A stretch of DNA of 64,000 nucleotides from Mesorhizobium shangrilense (GCF_040537815.1 NZ_JBEWSZ010000007.1:82273-146272); one strand, 5' to 3'; counted from the stretch's first letter, positions 8,739-18,039 are shown. Notes: generated from the sequence alone by a model not told the origin. Numbers and translations are program-made.

Positions 8739-8935
8739 CTAGCAGGCGAGGCTCGAACTGCGAGCGGTGACGAAGAGCCAGTGCATGCGCGATAGAGCCG
8801 TGGTGATCTCCTCCACCATGCCGTCAGCGAAGTAGTCGTGCGCTGGATCGCCGCTCAATTCTCGAAGGGCAGGACCGCGATCGAGGGTTTGTCAGAAAGC
8901 GCTGGCTCCCGGGCCTGAGGCGAGCAGCCTCTCGA
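8739..8935 (-). pseudogene. Adenylate/guanylate cyclase-type TPR protein fragment, frameshifted
   Basis: Read leftwards, one frame gives ALSDKPSIAVLPFEN then a stop. The adjacent frame carries on LSGDPAHDYFADGMVEEITT and ALSRMHWLFVTARSSSLA. This is the linker characteristic of rhizobial class III adenylate cyclases with TolB/TPR C-terminal domains. Both cyclase domain and TPRs are gone; only ~65 codons remain, with a one-base shift in the middle. Confidence 0.75.
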
Positions 8936-8950
8936 TGCCCGATGAGATGA

Positions 8951-9250
8951 ATGCGGTCCTCATCGATCACATATCATCGCCGCGATCGTTCGGATGGGGC
9001 CGTCGGCATCCGGACCAAGGGCCTTGCGAATAGGCGTCGACGATCTGGCCGTGCTTTCGACGGTGTGTCGGAGCAGTTGTTCAGCCGCCATGTCGCCTTT
9101 GAGCCAGGTTTCTCTTTCACGTCTCCGGAAGCCGGATGCGACAGGTGCAAGCGGCCGGCGACGGTGCACATCTTGGTCGAGCCGTACGCCTACGTCTGTC
9201 CGGAATGCCTCGAAGACGATCCCGCTCTCACTCAGGACCTGAACGGTTGA
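8951..9250 (+). CDS. Possible small zinc-ribbon protein
   Basis: A 99-codon frame whose last third contains two CxxC pairs, CDRC and CPEC, separated by about 20 residues (KRPATVHILVEPYAYV between them). This is the spacing of a small treble-clef or zinc-ribbon domain. The first half looks non-coding (Arg-rich, shadow-like), so the true start, if any, is probably close to the FSFTSPEAGC segment around 9106. Divergent debris surrounds it, so it may be a fragment. Confidence 0.3.
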   Translation: MRSSSITYHRRDRSDGAVGIRTKGLANRRRRSGRAFDGVSEQLFSRHVAFEPGFSFTSPEAGCDRCKRPATVHILVEPYAYVCPECLEDDPALTQDLNG

Positions 9251-9555
9251 CGGCGGGTCATCGCTGTCGATCTTTTCCATTCAGGATGGACAGCGGAGAG
9301 GATCATCGTATATCGATACTGAGATGCCTCGCGCTCACGGGCATACATGCTTTTGGCGACGAACGTGATTTCCAAGCCGCCGTCAGGGGCCGTTACTGCG
9401 TGAGATTAGGTGATCGGTCGGTCGTAAATCGTGGTTGGTTATGTACCTTCGCGCGTCGCAGCGCCGACTTTGACAAGCTTCGAATGGTCCTCCGCTATGG
9501 TTGAATCCCCCTTCCCGGTGGGGATGATGGCAACCTAAGATTTTAAGTGTCCAAT
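9251..9555. other. No recognised feature
   Basis: About 300 bp between the putative zinc-ribbon frame and the aldehyde dehydrogenase relic. Six-frame reading by eye gave no recognisable protein segment, hairpin or tRNA. Confidence 0.5.
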
Positions 9556-9800
9556 GCCCGCTGTCATGGGGTTTGCTTCGCGCGTCATTTTAGTTCTTTC
9601 TGTAACAAGCTGCTCAACAAGCTCGTCATAGACATCTTCGTGGATGATGGCGCGACACAGCGCTGAGCAAATCTGTCCGGCATGGTAGAAAGCGTCCCAG
9701 CGGACGGAATCGACGACCTGATCCAGATCGGCGTCTGCGCGGATGATGGCCGCGGATTTCGAAGCCGTTGCGCCGGTGTCATCCGTGTTCACACTGATGC
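9556..9800 (-). pseudogene. Aldehyde dehydrogenase, internal fragment
   Basis: The minus-strand frame contains AAIIRADADLDQVVDSVRWD, AFYHAGQICSALCRAIIHED and VYDELVEQLVTERTK. This matches the central part of the aldehyde dehydrogenase superfamily around the catalytic Cys (GQICSA). Upstream and downstream sequence in the frame has no family similarity, so only ~75 of ~490 residues survive. It is unrelated in position to the intact AldA-like gene at 20-21.4 kb. Confidence 0.75.
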
Positions 9801-10108
9801 CGCGACTCGACTTCGCTTCGCCTCCAATGACCGCTTTGGGGCCGTGTATGGACGGCTCTCCGTTGGCAAGGGGTCTTTGAGACTTTGCAGTTGCTGGTTG
9901 GTGCGGCCATGTTTCCGACCTATAGGTGCGGCCTGTCATGTGCCGCTGGCCATAATGCCGTTCGCGCGGCTCAGTCCCGATCGAAAGCTCGCACTCGAAG
10001 TGCACGGCCCCAGTGGGTTCTCCTGATCCGGCGGTTTCAACCGGCTTTGTGCATTAGCTCCTGTCCGCCTTTTCCAACCTCGTCGGCGATCGCGCGCCTT
10101 GTTTCGTT

Positions 10109-11131
10109 CTATGCGATGACCGGCTCCCTGTAGCGCTCGCCGCCGGTCATCCACGCCCAGACCATGCGGGCTGTCTTGTTAGCCAGCGCAACCGCCGCGA
10201 CCTTGGTCGTTCGTCGTGCCATCAACTGCACGAGCCATGGCCGCCTGGTCCCGTTCCGCTCAGCATAGCGGATGACCGCCATTGCGCCGGCGACGAGCCA
10301 CTGGCGTAGATATCGATTACCGGCTTTGGAGATGCTGCCGAGCTTCTCCTTGCCCCCGCTCGAGTTCTGCTTTGGCACGAGTCCGATCCAGGCCGAAAGG
10401 CATCGCCCCGACTTGAATGCGTGCGGATCGGCGACGGTCGCGACGAACGCACTCGCCAGCAGCGGGCCGACGCCTGGAATCTCCATCAACCTACGACCCA
10501 GCTCGGTCTCTCGCGCACTCGCCCGGACCCGGCGATCGTTTTCGAGGATCTGTTCCTTTACGACCCGGAGCTGTGCCTCCAGCATTTGCAGGCAAAGCCG
10601 TGCGTCAGCGGGTATCCTCGCGTCGTTCTCGTCGTTGATGACGGTGAGCAGTTGCTCGATTCCATTGCGTCCGATCGGCGCCACGATCCCGAACTCGGAT
10701 AGGTGCGCCCGCAACGCGTTAGATATCTGTGTGCGCTGGCGGTTGAGCATCAACCTAACCCGATGCAGCATCATCACACTCTGTTGCTCGGGCGACTTCA
10801 CCGGCACGAAGCGCATCGTCGGCCGGGTCACCGCCTCACAGATCGCCTCTGCATCTGCAGCGTCGTTCTTCTGCCGCTTCAGATATGGCTTCACATACTG
10901 TGCCGGCAGCAGCCGCACATCGTGGCCAAGTGCGATGAGCTCACGAGCCCAATAATGCGACGAACTGCACGCCTCGATCCCGACCAGGCATCGCGGCAGG
11001 CTCTTGAAGAATGCCAGCACGCGCCCACGCGTAAGCTTTCTGCGGACGGCAACCTCACCAGCCGCATCCACGCCGTGGACCTGAAACACGGACTTCGCGA
11101 TATCTAGACCGATCGTCGTAACGTTGCTCAT
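10109..11131 (-). CDS. IS110-family transposase
   Basis: A 340-residue DEDD transposase. The N-terminal RuvC-like domain starts TTIGLDIAKSVFQVHG with its first Asp. PYLKRQKNDAADAEAICEA gives the DxxDA acidic residues near 95. The C-terminal transposase_20 domain has MEIPGVGPLLASAF and the catalytic Ser region SSGGKEKLGSISKAGNRYLR. IS110 elements lack long inverted repeats and use a bridge RNA made from their flank, so the non-coding flanks at about 10,030-10,108 and 11,135-11,220 probably belong to the element. I could not fix its ends. The gene is full length and may be active. It separates the decayed region from the catabolic locus. Confidence 0.93.
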   Translation of the reverse strand: MSNVTTIGLDIAKSVFQVHGVDAAGEVAVRRKLTRGRVLAFFKSLPRCLVGIEACSSSHYWARELIALGHDVRLLPAQYVKPYLKRQKNDAADAEAICEAVTRPTMRFVPVKSPEQQSVMMLHRVRLMLNRQRTQISNALRAHLSEFGIVAPIGRNGIEQLLTVINDENDARIPADARLCLQMLEAQLRVVKEQILENDRRVRASARETELGRRLMEIPGVGPLLASAFVATVADPHAFKSGRCLSAWIGLVPKQNSSGGKEKLGSISKAGNRYLRQWLVAGAMAVIRYAERNGTRRPWLVQLMARRTTKVAAVALANKTARMVWAWMTGGERYREPVIA

Positions 11132-11246
11132 CATAGCGCTCCTCCAGCTCTAATCCCGCGATCATACCGCAGGGAGGGAGGAGAGCCGTCCACCGCACCA
11201 AATGCGGACGGTCAACTCTTGGAGTCAGGTGTCTTGAAAGCGGACT

Positions 11247-11456
11247 TCAGGTCGGCGCGAACAGCATCACGCCGACCCAAACCGCGCGTTTGAGGGCGTC
11301 GACGCCGACGGCGATGAAATTCTTTACATAGTCAAGCTGCTTCGCGACGTCTTTTGGCGCGTCTTCACCTGGATGCCGGAGCCTTTTTTGGCTGCCGTCG
11401 ACGCTGACCAATGTTGGCTTCTGATCCAAAAACGACGACCAGATATCAACTTTCAA
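11247..11456 (-). CDS. Short ORF overlapping the end of the DHDPS-like gene, unrecognised
   Basis: A 69-codon frame from a TTG at 11456 that overlaps the upstream stop (TTGA). It contains QLDYVKNFIAVGVDALKRAV, which reads like a real helix, but no family is recognised. It might be a remnant cut by insertion of the neighbouring IS110 element. Confidence 0.27.
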   Translation of the reverse strand: MKVDIWSSFLDQKPTLVSVDGSQKRLRHPGEDAPKDVAKQLDYVKNFIAVGVDALKRAVWVGVMLFAPT

Positions 11457-12352
11457 GAGGGGACTAGGTTGGCCAGATCCGAAATCGTCCGTCGAATTAT
11501 CTCTTCCACCTTCGATCGTTCCTCACCGGTGATCGGGTAACGTGGCCTTCGGACATGTTCTGGAGCGCCATAGACCAAGTGCTCAACAAATTTGATGTAT
11601 TGGACCAGCTTAACGTCGGTATCGAGGTGGAATGCCGGCGTCATCAATCGGTACAAAGGAAGTGCCCCCGCGAAGTCACCGTTGCGTGCCATGTTGAATA
11701 ACGACACGCACTCTGCCGGCCATGCATTGGTCATGCCGGACACCCAGCCGACGACGCCGAGCGCAAGGCTTTCAAGGATGAGATCGTCGACGCCGCAGAA
11801 GATGTCGAAGCGGTCGCCAAAGGCGTTGAACAGGTCGGTTACGCGCCGGATGTCGCCTGTCTCTTCCTTGATGGCGACGATACCGGGTACATCGACCAGC
11901 GCCTTCAGGGTTTCGACATCGACATCCACCTTGTAGGCAATGGGGTTGTTGTAGATCATGACAGGCAGATCGCTCGCCTCGGCGACGGCCTTGTACCATG
12001 CGACCGTTTCACGGCGATCCGTGCGGTAGGCAAGACTTGGAAAGGTCATCAGGCCCTGCGCGCCGAGCTTCTGATAGTTCCGCGCCGCGGCGATGGCATT
12101 ATCGGTCGACAGTTCTGCCAGACCTGATAGGAGCGGCACCCTGCCCGCGACAACCTCGCTCGCCGCCGCGACGACGGCGTCGCGCTCCTGCTGCGTCAAC
12201 GTGGCGTTTTCACCCAGCATCGGCAAGATGATGACGCCCGAGACGCCGTTCTTGATCTGACGATCGATGCTTGCCTGGGTGGCCGGCAGATCGATCGATC
12301 CCGATGCCTGCATCTTGGTGGTAACCGCGGGGAAAAGGCCGGTCCAGGTCAT
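11453..12352 (-). CDS. DHDPS/N-acetylneuraminate lyase-superfamily lyase
   Basis: A 299-residue class I lyase/aldolase. The family features are visible: GVIILPMLGENATLT (substrate carboxylate loop region), the Tyr motif PVMIYNNPIAYKVD near residue 133, and the Schiff-base Lys in GIVAIKEETGDIRR near 161. The YNNP type and the first motif with GEN instead of GTTGE fit the branch including 4-hydroxyproline-pathway deaminases and keto-acid lyases rather than lysine biosynthesis. The enzyme would form a Schiff base with a 2-oxo acid in the cytoplasm. It is the last clear gene of the leftward operon that begins with the UxaA-like gene. Exact substrate unknown. Confidence 0.9.
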   Translation of the reverse strand: MTWTGLFPAVTTKMQASGSIDLPATQASIDRQIKNGVSGVIILPMLGENATLTQQERDAVVAAASEVVAGRVPLLSGLAELSTDNAIAAARNYQKLGAQGLMTFPSLAYRTDRRETVAWYKAVAEASDLPVMIYNNPIAYKVDVDVETLKALVDVPGIVAIKEETGDIRRVTDLFNAFGDRFDIFCGVDDLILESLALGVVGWVSGMTNAWPAECVSLFNMARNGDFAGALPLYRLMTPAFHLDTDVKLVQYIKFVEHLVYGAPEHVRRPRYPITGEERSKVEEIIRRTISDLANLVPS

Positions 12353-12425
12353 GTCTTGATCTCCTCTTGCTCGCGGACGTTTTGCCCGCTTCGTTGAAGT
12401 CGAATGGATTCATGGGCTGGCTGAG

Positions 12426-14084
12426 TCACCCGTTGGTCCCATAATCGGCAGCCGCGCTCGCGGCGGTGATTTTCTCGTTGCGCAGGTCCGTCGCGATCGC
12501 CCGGGGATCGCGACGCGCCGGATCGCCCCAGCCACCACCGCCCGCCTGTTCGTGGCGGATGACCGTGTCCTTGCCGATCTCCAGCGTCACCTTGGCCGGC
12601 AACACGCGCCATTCGTCGCCCTGCTTGATCAGGTTCCTCGAGCTGGCCGCCGGCCGGCCGCCGAACAGCCCGTAGGGTGGATGCTCGTGACGGTCGGCAC
12701 GCAATTGCAGGACGGCGGTGTCCGCCAGCGACCGGTATTGCCTGTTCAACCCGAGGCCTCCGCGATACTGCCCGGCGCCGCCGGAATCCACTCGCAGCGA
12801 ATATTCTTCCATCAGCAAGGGATAGCGTGCCTCGATGGTCTCGATGGGCAGGTTCGACATGTTCTGGCTGGGATTGGTGATGCCCTCGATGCCGTCCTTG
12901 TCCGATCGGCCGCCCCAGGCGCCGTTGATCATGTCGACGAAGACGAACGGTTTGCGCTCCGGCCCGTGGTAGCCACCGATAGCGACCACCGTGTTGCCGC
13001 CCTCGCCCGCCGCCATCAGCCGCTTCGGTGTGATTTGCGCCAGCGCGCCCATGACCGTATCGACGACGCGATAGCCGGTCAGCGCCCGCGCCGCGACAGG
13101 CGCCGGCATGGTCGGGTTCAAGATCGAGCCCTCAGGCGCCGTCACCGTGATGCAGCGGTAGACACCGGCATTGTTGGGTACATCGTGGTCGAGCGCGCAG
13201 CGTATAGTGAGATAGGTCGAGGATTTGACGAAGGAAAGCGTCGCGTTGATCGCGCCTTTCACCTGCGGCGATGAGCCAGTGAAGTCGACCCACAGATGGT
13301 CACCCTTGACAGTGATCCGACAGACGATCGGAATGGGTACCGGCGAGAAACCATCGCCGTCGATGTAGTCGGTGAAGGTATAGTCCCCATCCAGCCAGCC
13401 GGCGATCGCCTTACGCGTCAGCTCCTCGCCATAGTCGATCAGCCGGTCGAAATAGACATCCAGTTCATCGCCGTGGCGTGCGAACAGGCTGAGCATTTCG
13501 CGCTCGCCGATATTGCAGGTGGCGTATTGCGCATCGAGGTCGCCGAGCACGAGATCGGGCAGCCGCACATTCTTCTCGATGATCTTGAACAGCGTCTTGT
13601 TGGGGATGCCGCGCTCGTAGAGCTTCATCGGCGCGATGCGGAGACCTTCCTGGAAGATCTCGGTCGAGTCGGAGGCATTCGATCCGGGCACGCGACCGCC
13701 AACATCGCAATGATGGGCGATGACTACCGAAAAGCCGAGCAGGCGTTCGCTAGAAAAGATCGGCTTGAACATGAAGATGTCGGGAAGATGCATGCCGCCG
13801 TCATAGGGATCGTTGAGCACGATCACGTCGCCCGGGAACATGTCGTCCCGAAAGCGCTCGATGATCACGTCCATCGCATCGGGTACGGCACCAAGATGCA
13901 GCGCGACCGTCTTGGCCTGGCTAAGGATGCGCCCCTTGGCATCGCAGATCGTCACCGAATAGTCGAGCACGTCGCGCACGATCGGCGAGCGCGCCGTGCG
14001 CATAACGGCATAGGCCATATCGTCGACGATGGTGTCGAGGCCGGACTTGATGACGGCGAAGGTGATGGGATCGGTGACGCTCAC
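12426..14084 (-). CDS. hyuB: Hydantoinase/oxoprolinase family protein, subunit B
   Basis: A 552-residue HyuB-type subunit. It opens with DPITFAVIKSGLDTIVDDMA and shows the family blocks DPYDGGMHLPDI, VIAHHCDVGGRVPGSNAS and LDAQYATCNIGEREM, ending with HEQAGGGGWGDPARRDP. HyuA/HyuB pairs are ATP-dependent cyclic-amide hydrolases (hydantoins, 5-oxoproline) or acetone-carboxylase relatives. I place the start at GTG 14084, inside a GTGA overlap with the end of hyuA, because the family N-terminus begins there. A longer frame upstream has no similarity. Coupled translation with hyuA implies a 1:1 complex. The true substrate in this cluster is not known. Confidence 0.9.
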   Translation of the reverse strand: MSVTDPITFAVIKSGLDTIVDDMAYAVMRTARSPIVRDVLDYSVTICDAKGRILSQAKTVALHLGAVPDAMDVIIERFRDDMFPGDVIVLNDPYDGGMHLPDIFMFKPIFSSERLLGFSVVIAHHCDVGGRVPGSNASDSTEIFQEGLRIAPMKLYERGIPNKTLFKIIEKNVRLPDLVLGDLDAQYATCNIGEREMLSLFARHGDELDVYFDRLIDYGEELTRKAIAGWLDGDYTFTDYIDGDGFSPVPIPIVCRITVKGDHLWVDFTGSSPQVKGAINATLSFVKSSTYLTIRCALDHDVPNNAGVYRCITVTAPEGSILNPTMPAPVAARALTGYRVVDTVMGALAQITPKRLMAAGEGGNTVVAIGGYHGPERKPFVFVDMINGAWGGRSDKDGIEGITNPSQNMSNLPIETIEARYPLLMEEYSLRVDSGGAGQYRGGLGLNRQYRSLADTAVLQLRADRHEHPPYGLFGGRPAASSRNLIKQGDEWRVLPAKVTLEIGKDTVIRHEQAGGGGWGDPARRDPRAIATDLRNEKITAASAAADYGTNG

Positions 14085-16159
14085 GAGGCGGCCTCCAAGG
14101 TCGCGACGAGACTGCCGGTCGCATCGGGTTCGACCCACGCTCTCGGTGGAATGACGATGGTCGTGTCCGCGCCCTCGATGATCACCGGCCCAGCCACGGT
14201 AGCCGTCACCGCCTCGCGCCTTGTGATCGGTGTTTCGGTGGCCGTGATGCGCCCGAAATGCACCATGCGCCTTTCCTCGCCCCGATCGACTTCCGTCAGC
14301 GCGGCTTTCAGCGCGGTGAAATCGAGTGGGGCGGAGACACGGGCCTGCGCGTGCAGCCTCAAGGCCACGGCTTCCACCGCATCGATCGGCGTGTAGCCGT
14401 AGGTGTTGCGGTAAGCCGCGATGAAGGCCGGTCGCAGCGATGCAGTGTCAAACGGGCCGGAGAACGGGATGGACAGCGACGCATCCTGGCCCTCGAGCCG
14501 CAGGTCGATCTGCTCGGTACAGATCACTGTGTCCGCCGCATAACCCTGCGCGACCAGAGCCTCCGTCGCGGCAACGCGCATCTCCTGCCTGAGCGCCGCG
14601 ACTTGCGACGGGTCCAGACGATCAAGCCTTGCCTGTGCCGATCGCAGTTCATGATGCTCGACGTCGCCGGCAAGCATGCCCATCGCCGTGAACACGCCGG
14701 GCGCCGGCGGAAACACCACGCGCACGATGCCGAGTGTCCTTGCCAGGTCGCAAGCGTGTACCGGGCCGGAGCCGCCGAAAGCGAGCAGTGTCAGCTCGCG
14801 CGGATCAAGGCCACGCTCGACGGTGACGGCGCGGATGGCTCGAACCATGTTGGCGTTGGCGATCTCGCGGATGCCATAGGCAGCGGCCTCGATGGAAAGG
14901 CCAAGCGGTGCGCCGAGCGTCTTGCCAATCGCTTCACGCGCCGCCTCGACATCCAGCTTCAGAGAGCCGCCGGCCAGCCGGGGCGGCAGGTAGCCCAGCA
15001 CGACATTGGCGTCGGTTACCGTCGGTCGCGAGCCGCCCAAGCGATAGCAGACGGGACCAGGAGCCGCGCCCGCTGAAAGCGGCCCGACGGTCAGCAGGCC
15101 CGCCGCATCGATAGCCGCGATCGAGCCCGCGCCATTGCCGACCTCGGCCACATCCACCGTCGGCACCCGCATCATGTAGCCGCCGGCCTTGATGAAGCGT
15201 GACGGCACGGACATGCCGGTGCGGAATTCATATTCATGGGTGCGGCTCAGCACGCCGCGATGGACAAGGGCGGCCGAGGCCGTCGTCCCGCCCATATCAA
15301 AGGCGACAAGATTCGGCTCCTTGATGACGGCGGCAAGGCGTTCGGCGCCCACGGCACCGGAAGAGCGGCCGGATGAGATGAAGAATACCGGATTCTTCCG
15401 TGCGGTGGCGGATGCGGAGAGCCCGCCATTGGAATTGCCGATCAGCAACGGGGCTGTCACGCCGACAACGCGCAACTTGCTTTCCAGGCGGTCGAGGTAT
15501 CCGCGCAGCGCAGGCAGGACATAGGCGTTGACGACCGTGGTCGAGGTCCGCTCGTATTCTCCGGCTTCCGGCAGCACATCCACGGATGCGGTCAGGGCAA
15601 TCCGTGGAAACGCCTGCGAGAAGATGCGCGCCGCGATGCGCTCGTTCTCGGGGTTCTTGTAGGAGTTGAGGAAGCAGATGGCGACGGATTCGATGTCTTC
15701 GGCCTGGAAGAAGGCGCCGGCCGAGAGCACATCATCCGCGTGTAGCGGAATGCTGACGGAGCCGTCGGCAAGCGTGCGTTCGGCCACCTCCAGGCGGTAG
15801 CGCCTGGCAACCAGAGGCTCGGGCTTGTCCCATGTCAGATCGAACATGCCGGGCGTGCGCAACCGCCCGATCTCCAGCACGTCGCGAAAGCCCCTGGTTG
15901 TGATCAGGCCGGTGCGCGCGCCAAGCTTCTGCAGGAGCGTGTTCGAGCCAACCGTGGTGCCGTGCAGCACTTCGGTCAGCGCCGCGGGCGCCATGCCGGC
16001 CGCAGCGAGGACTACGGCCATGCCCGATATCACCGCGTCCTCGGGCACAGAAGGCGTCGAACTGACCTTGGCCGAGAAGGTCAGCCCATCGCTTGCAAGC
16101 AGCACGAGATCGGTGAAGGTACCGCCTATGTCGACGCTGAGCCGCCCTGTCCGGCGCAT
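14081..16159 (-). CDS. hyuA: Hydantoinase/oxoprolinase family protein, subunit A
   Basis: A 692-residue HyuA-type ATPase subunit. The N-terminal actin-like nucleotide fold starts LSVDIGGTFTDLVLL. The family block EVLHGTTVGSNTLLQK lies near residue 63, LVAFDMGGTTASAALV near 290, and LLAFGGSGPVHACDLA near 465. It uses ATP to phosphorylate the amide or carbonyl so that the partner HyuB can open or carboxylate it. Its stop overlaps the hyuB start, and the tautomerase gene lies 6 bp upstream, so the genes are one operon. The gene is full length and has no unusual feature other than its neighbours. Confidence 0.92.
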   Translation of the reverse strand: MRRTGRLSVDIGGTFTDLVLLASDGLTFSAKVSSTPSVPEDAVISGMAVVLAAAGMAPAALTEVLHGTTVGSNTLLQKLGARTGLITTRGFRDVLEIGRLRTPGMFDLTWDKPEPLVARRYRLEVAERTLADGSVSIPLHADDVLSAGAFFQAEDIESVAICFLNSYKNPENERIAARIFSQAFPRIALTASVDVLPEAGEYERTSTTVVNAYVLPALRGYLDRLESKLRVVGVTAPLLIGNSNGGLSASATARKNPVFFISSGRSSGAVGAERLAAVIKEPNLVAFDMGGTTASAALVHRGVLSRTHEYEFRTGMSVPSRFIKAGGYMMRVPTVDVAEVGNGAGSIAAIDAAGLLTVGPLSAGAAPGPVCYRLGGSRPTVTDANVVLGYLPPRLAGGSLKLDVEAAREAIGKTLGAPLGLSIEAAAYGIREIANANMVRAIRAVTVERGLDPRELTLLAFGGSGPVHACDLARTLGIVRVVFPPAPGVFTAMGMLAGDVEHHELRSAQARLDRLDPSQVAALRQEMRVAATEALVAQGYAADTVICTEQIDLRLEGQDASLSIPFSGPFDTASLRPAFIAAYRNTYGYTPIDAVEAVALRLHAQARVSAPLDFTALKAALTEVDRGEERRMVHFGRITATETPITRREAVTATVAGPVIIEGADTTIVIPPRAWVEPDATGSLVATLEAAS

Positions 16160-16165
16160 GGCCAG

Positions 16166-16351
16166 CTACTTGTCAGCCACCAGCTTCCCGCCGATGCCCC
16201 AGTCGTGCTTCTCGACATCCTCGAAGACGATCTCGACCGCGTCAGGCCCACATTTCAGGATGCGGGCAGCCTCGCGCGTCACCACCTCGACGAACTCCCG
16301 CTTCTGGTCGATGCTGCGTCCCTTGAGCAGCCTGACACTGATTGTCGGCAT
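16166..16351 (-). CDS. 4-oxalocrotonate tautomerase-like protein
   Basis: A 61-residue protein of the tautomerase superfamily. After Met removal the chain starts with Pro (MPTISVRLLKGRS), the catalytic N-terminal base, and has the expected beta-alpha-beta form with REFVEVVTREAARIL as the helix. Length equals the usual 60-65 residues. Such enzymes shift enol-keto forms of unsaturated oxo acids. Placement between a dehydratase-like and a HyuA gene suggests that the pathway makes an enol acid that must be tautomerised before the lyase step; that is an inference. Confidence 0.9.
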   Translation of the reverse strand: MPTISVRLLKGRSIDQKREFVEVVTREAARILKCGPDAVEIVFEDVEKHDWGIGGKLVADK

Positions 16352-16366
16352 GATTTCTCCTCTGAT

Positions 16367-17899
16367 CTATAGCCATGCGTTGACGTGCCAGGGCGCGAAC
16401 TCGTCGTCGCCATAGCCGAGCAGTTCGCTCTTGGTTGCCTTGCCCGAAGCGGTGGCGATCATCTCGCGAAAGATCACCTCGCCCATCTCTTCGATGGAAC
16501 AGTCGCCGTCGAGGATCGTCCCGCAATTGATGTCCATGTCCTCTTCCATGCGGGCGAACATCTCGGAATTGGTGGCAAGCTTGACCGAGGGCGCGGGCCG
16601 ACAGCCGAAGCAAGAGCCGCGCCCGGTGGTGAAGGCGATGAGATTGGCGCCGCTCGCCACCTGGCCGGTCGCCGACATCGGATCGAAGCCGGGCGAGTCC
16701 ATGAACACCAGGCCTCGTTTGTCGATGGGCCGCCCATAACCGTAGACCTCGACGAGATTGGTGGTGCCGCCCTTGGCCACGGCGCCCAGCGATTTTTCCA
16801 GGATGGTCGTCAGCCCACCCGCCTTGTTGCCCGGCGACGGGTTGTTGTCGAAGCCCTGCGGCTCCCTGCTGGTGTACTCGTCCCACCATTCGAGCAGGCC
16901 GATCAGCCTCTGCCCGACCTCGTCGCTAACGGCGCGTTCCAGCAGCAGGTTCTCGGCGCCATAGATTTCCGGCGTCTCCGCCAGGATGGCGGTGCCGCCG
17001 CAGGCGACGAGCCGGTCGACCGCTGCACCCAGCGCCGGATTGGCGGAGATTCCGGAAAAACTGTCGGAGCCGCCGCATTGAAGGCCGACCATGATTTCAC
17101 CCGCCGGAATCTTCTGGCGCTGTTTCGTCGCCGCCTTTTCCAGCATGGCTTCGACCATCTCAATGCCGCGCGAGATGCTGGAACGGGTGCCGCCGGTTTC
17201 CTGCATCACCAGCTTGGCCAGGCCGTCGCCGAGTTCGAGCTTTTCCTCCTCGATCAACTGGTCGATCTGGTTGTCCTCGCAACCGAGCCCGACAAGCAGC
17301 ACGCCGGAAAAATTCGGGTGCCGCGCGTAGCCGGCCAGGGTCCGGCGCAACATCTTCATCGACATCGAACCGTCGGCGACGCTGCAGCCGGATTTATGCG
17401 TCAGCGCCACCACGCCATCGACGCCCGGATAGGGCAGCAGCCGGCCCGGATCGCGGAAATGATCGGCGACCATCCGCGCCACGAGCGCCGAGCAGTTCAC
17501 CGAGGTGAGCACGCCGACATAGTTACGCGTGCCGACCTTGCCGTCGGCGCGCAGATAACCTTCAAAGGTCGGGATATCCGAAGGCTCCCTGGCAGGCGCA
17601 TTCGACAGCCGCGTGCCGATGGCATGCCCGGCCATCGACGCCTCGAAACCCATATTGTGGAGGTGCACATGCGACCCGGCGGCAATCGCGCTGGTGGCGA
17701 GGCCGATCGGCTGGCCGAGACGATGGATGACTTCGCCCTGCCCCAGTGGGCGAAGCGCTACCTTGTGGCCGAAGGGGATAGCGGCGGCCGCCCGCAGGTC
17801 GAACGGGGCCAGAACTTCGCCGGCAAAGATGTCGCGCAGCGCAACCGCCACCTCGTCGCCGGGCTTCAGCTGCAGCACCGCACTTTTCACTTGCGCCAT
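16367..17899 (-). CDS. UxaA-family (altronate/galactarate-type) sugar-acid dehydratase
   Basis: A 510-residue protein with an N-terminal SAF domain (residues ~1-80, LKPGDEVAVALRDIFAGE) and a C-terminal altronate/galactarate dehydratase domain. Diagnostic parts are GYLRADGKVGTRNYVGVL, THKSGCSVADG, GLQCGGSDSFSGISANPALG and GRGSCFGCRPAPSVKLATN, whose Cys residues are probable iron ligands. Family enzymes dehydrate sugar acids to 2-keto-3-deoxy acids, though related members act on other hydroxy acids. The start at 17899 is chosen because it has AGGAGTG upstream and matches the family; an upstream extension has none. It heads the leftward operon and is divergent from the GntR gene, with two operator-like sites between them. 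Confidence 0.9.
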   Translation of the reverse strand: MAQVKSAVLQLKPGDEVAVALRDIFAGEVLAPFDLRAAAAIPFGHKVALRPLGQGEVIHRLGQPIGLATSAIAAGSHVHLHNMGFEASMAGHAIGTRLSNAPAREPSDIPTFEGYLRADGKVGTRNYVGVLTSVNCSALVARMVADHFRDPGRLLPYPGVDGVVALTHKSGCSVADGSMSMKMLRRTLAGYARHPNFSGVLLVGLGCEDNQIDQLIEEEKLELGDGLAKLVMQETGGTRSSISRGIEMVEAMLEKAATKQRQKIPAGEIMVGLQCGGSDSFSGISANPALGAAVDRLVACGGTAILAETPEIYGAENLLLERAVSDEVGQRLIGLLEWWDEYTSREPQGFDNNPSPGNKAGGLTTILEKSLGAVAKGGTTNLVEVYGYGRPIDKRGLVFMDSPGFDPMSATGQVASGANLIAFTTGRGSCFGCRPAPSVKLATNSEMFARMEEDMDINCGTILDGDCSIEEMGEVIFREMIATASGKATKSELLGYGDDEFAPWHVNAWL

Positions 17900-17934
17900 C
17901 ACCCACTCCTGTCGGACGTCAATCAAACACAGTT

Positions 17935-17959
17935 TTGCTTGATTGTCAGCAATCAGCAA
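17935..17959. promoter_or_regulatory. Palindromic operator-like site upstream of the uxaA-like operon
   Basis: TGATTG (17940-17945) and CAATCA (17950-17955) form a perfect inverted repeat around TCAG, extended by TTGC and GCAA on the outside. The core ATTGTCAGCAAT (17942-17953) recurs at 18028-18039. It lies 36 bp before the uxaA-like start, a position suited to repression by the divergent GntR protein. Confidence 0.6.
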
Positions 17960-18027
17960 ACATAAATTTTGATCGAAGCGATAGGCATGGGAACGAGACC
18001 GCACATCGCCACTAGGCAAGATCGTTA

Positions 18028-18039
18028 ATTGTCAGCAAT
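18028..18039. promoter_or_regulatory. Second copy of the operator-like site, before the GntR gene
   Basis: ATTGTCAGCAAT is identical to the core at 17942-17953 and lies about 50 bp before the GntR start, as expected for autoregulation. The spacing between the two copies (86 bp, about eight helical turns) would allow looping; that is inference. Confidence 0.58.

Noticed and set aside
13296..14396. 366-codon plus-strand frame across the hyuB/hyuA junction
   Set aside because: Antisense shadow of two recognised genes; composition is His/Asp/Arg rich as usual for such shadows.
16385..17965. Long plus-strand frame (526 codons) over the UxaA-like gene
   Set aside because: It is antisense to a gene with clear family motifs; high GC opens the opposite frames. 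No motif in the antisense product.
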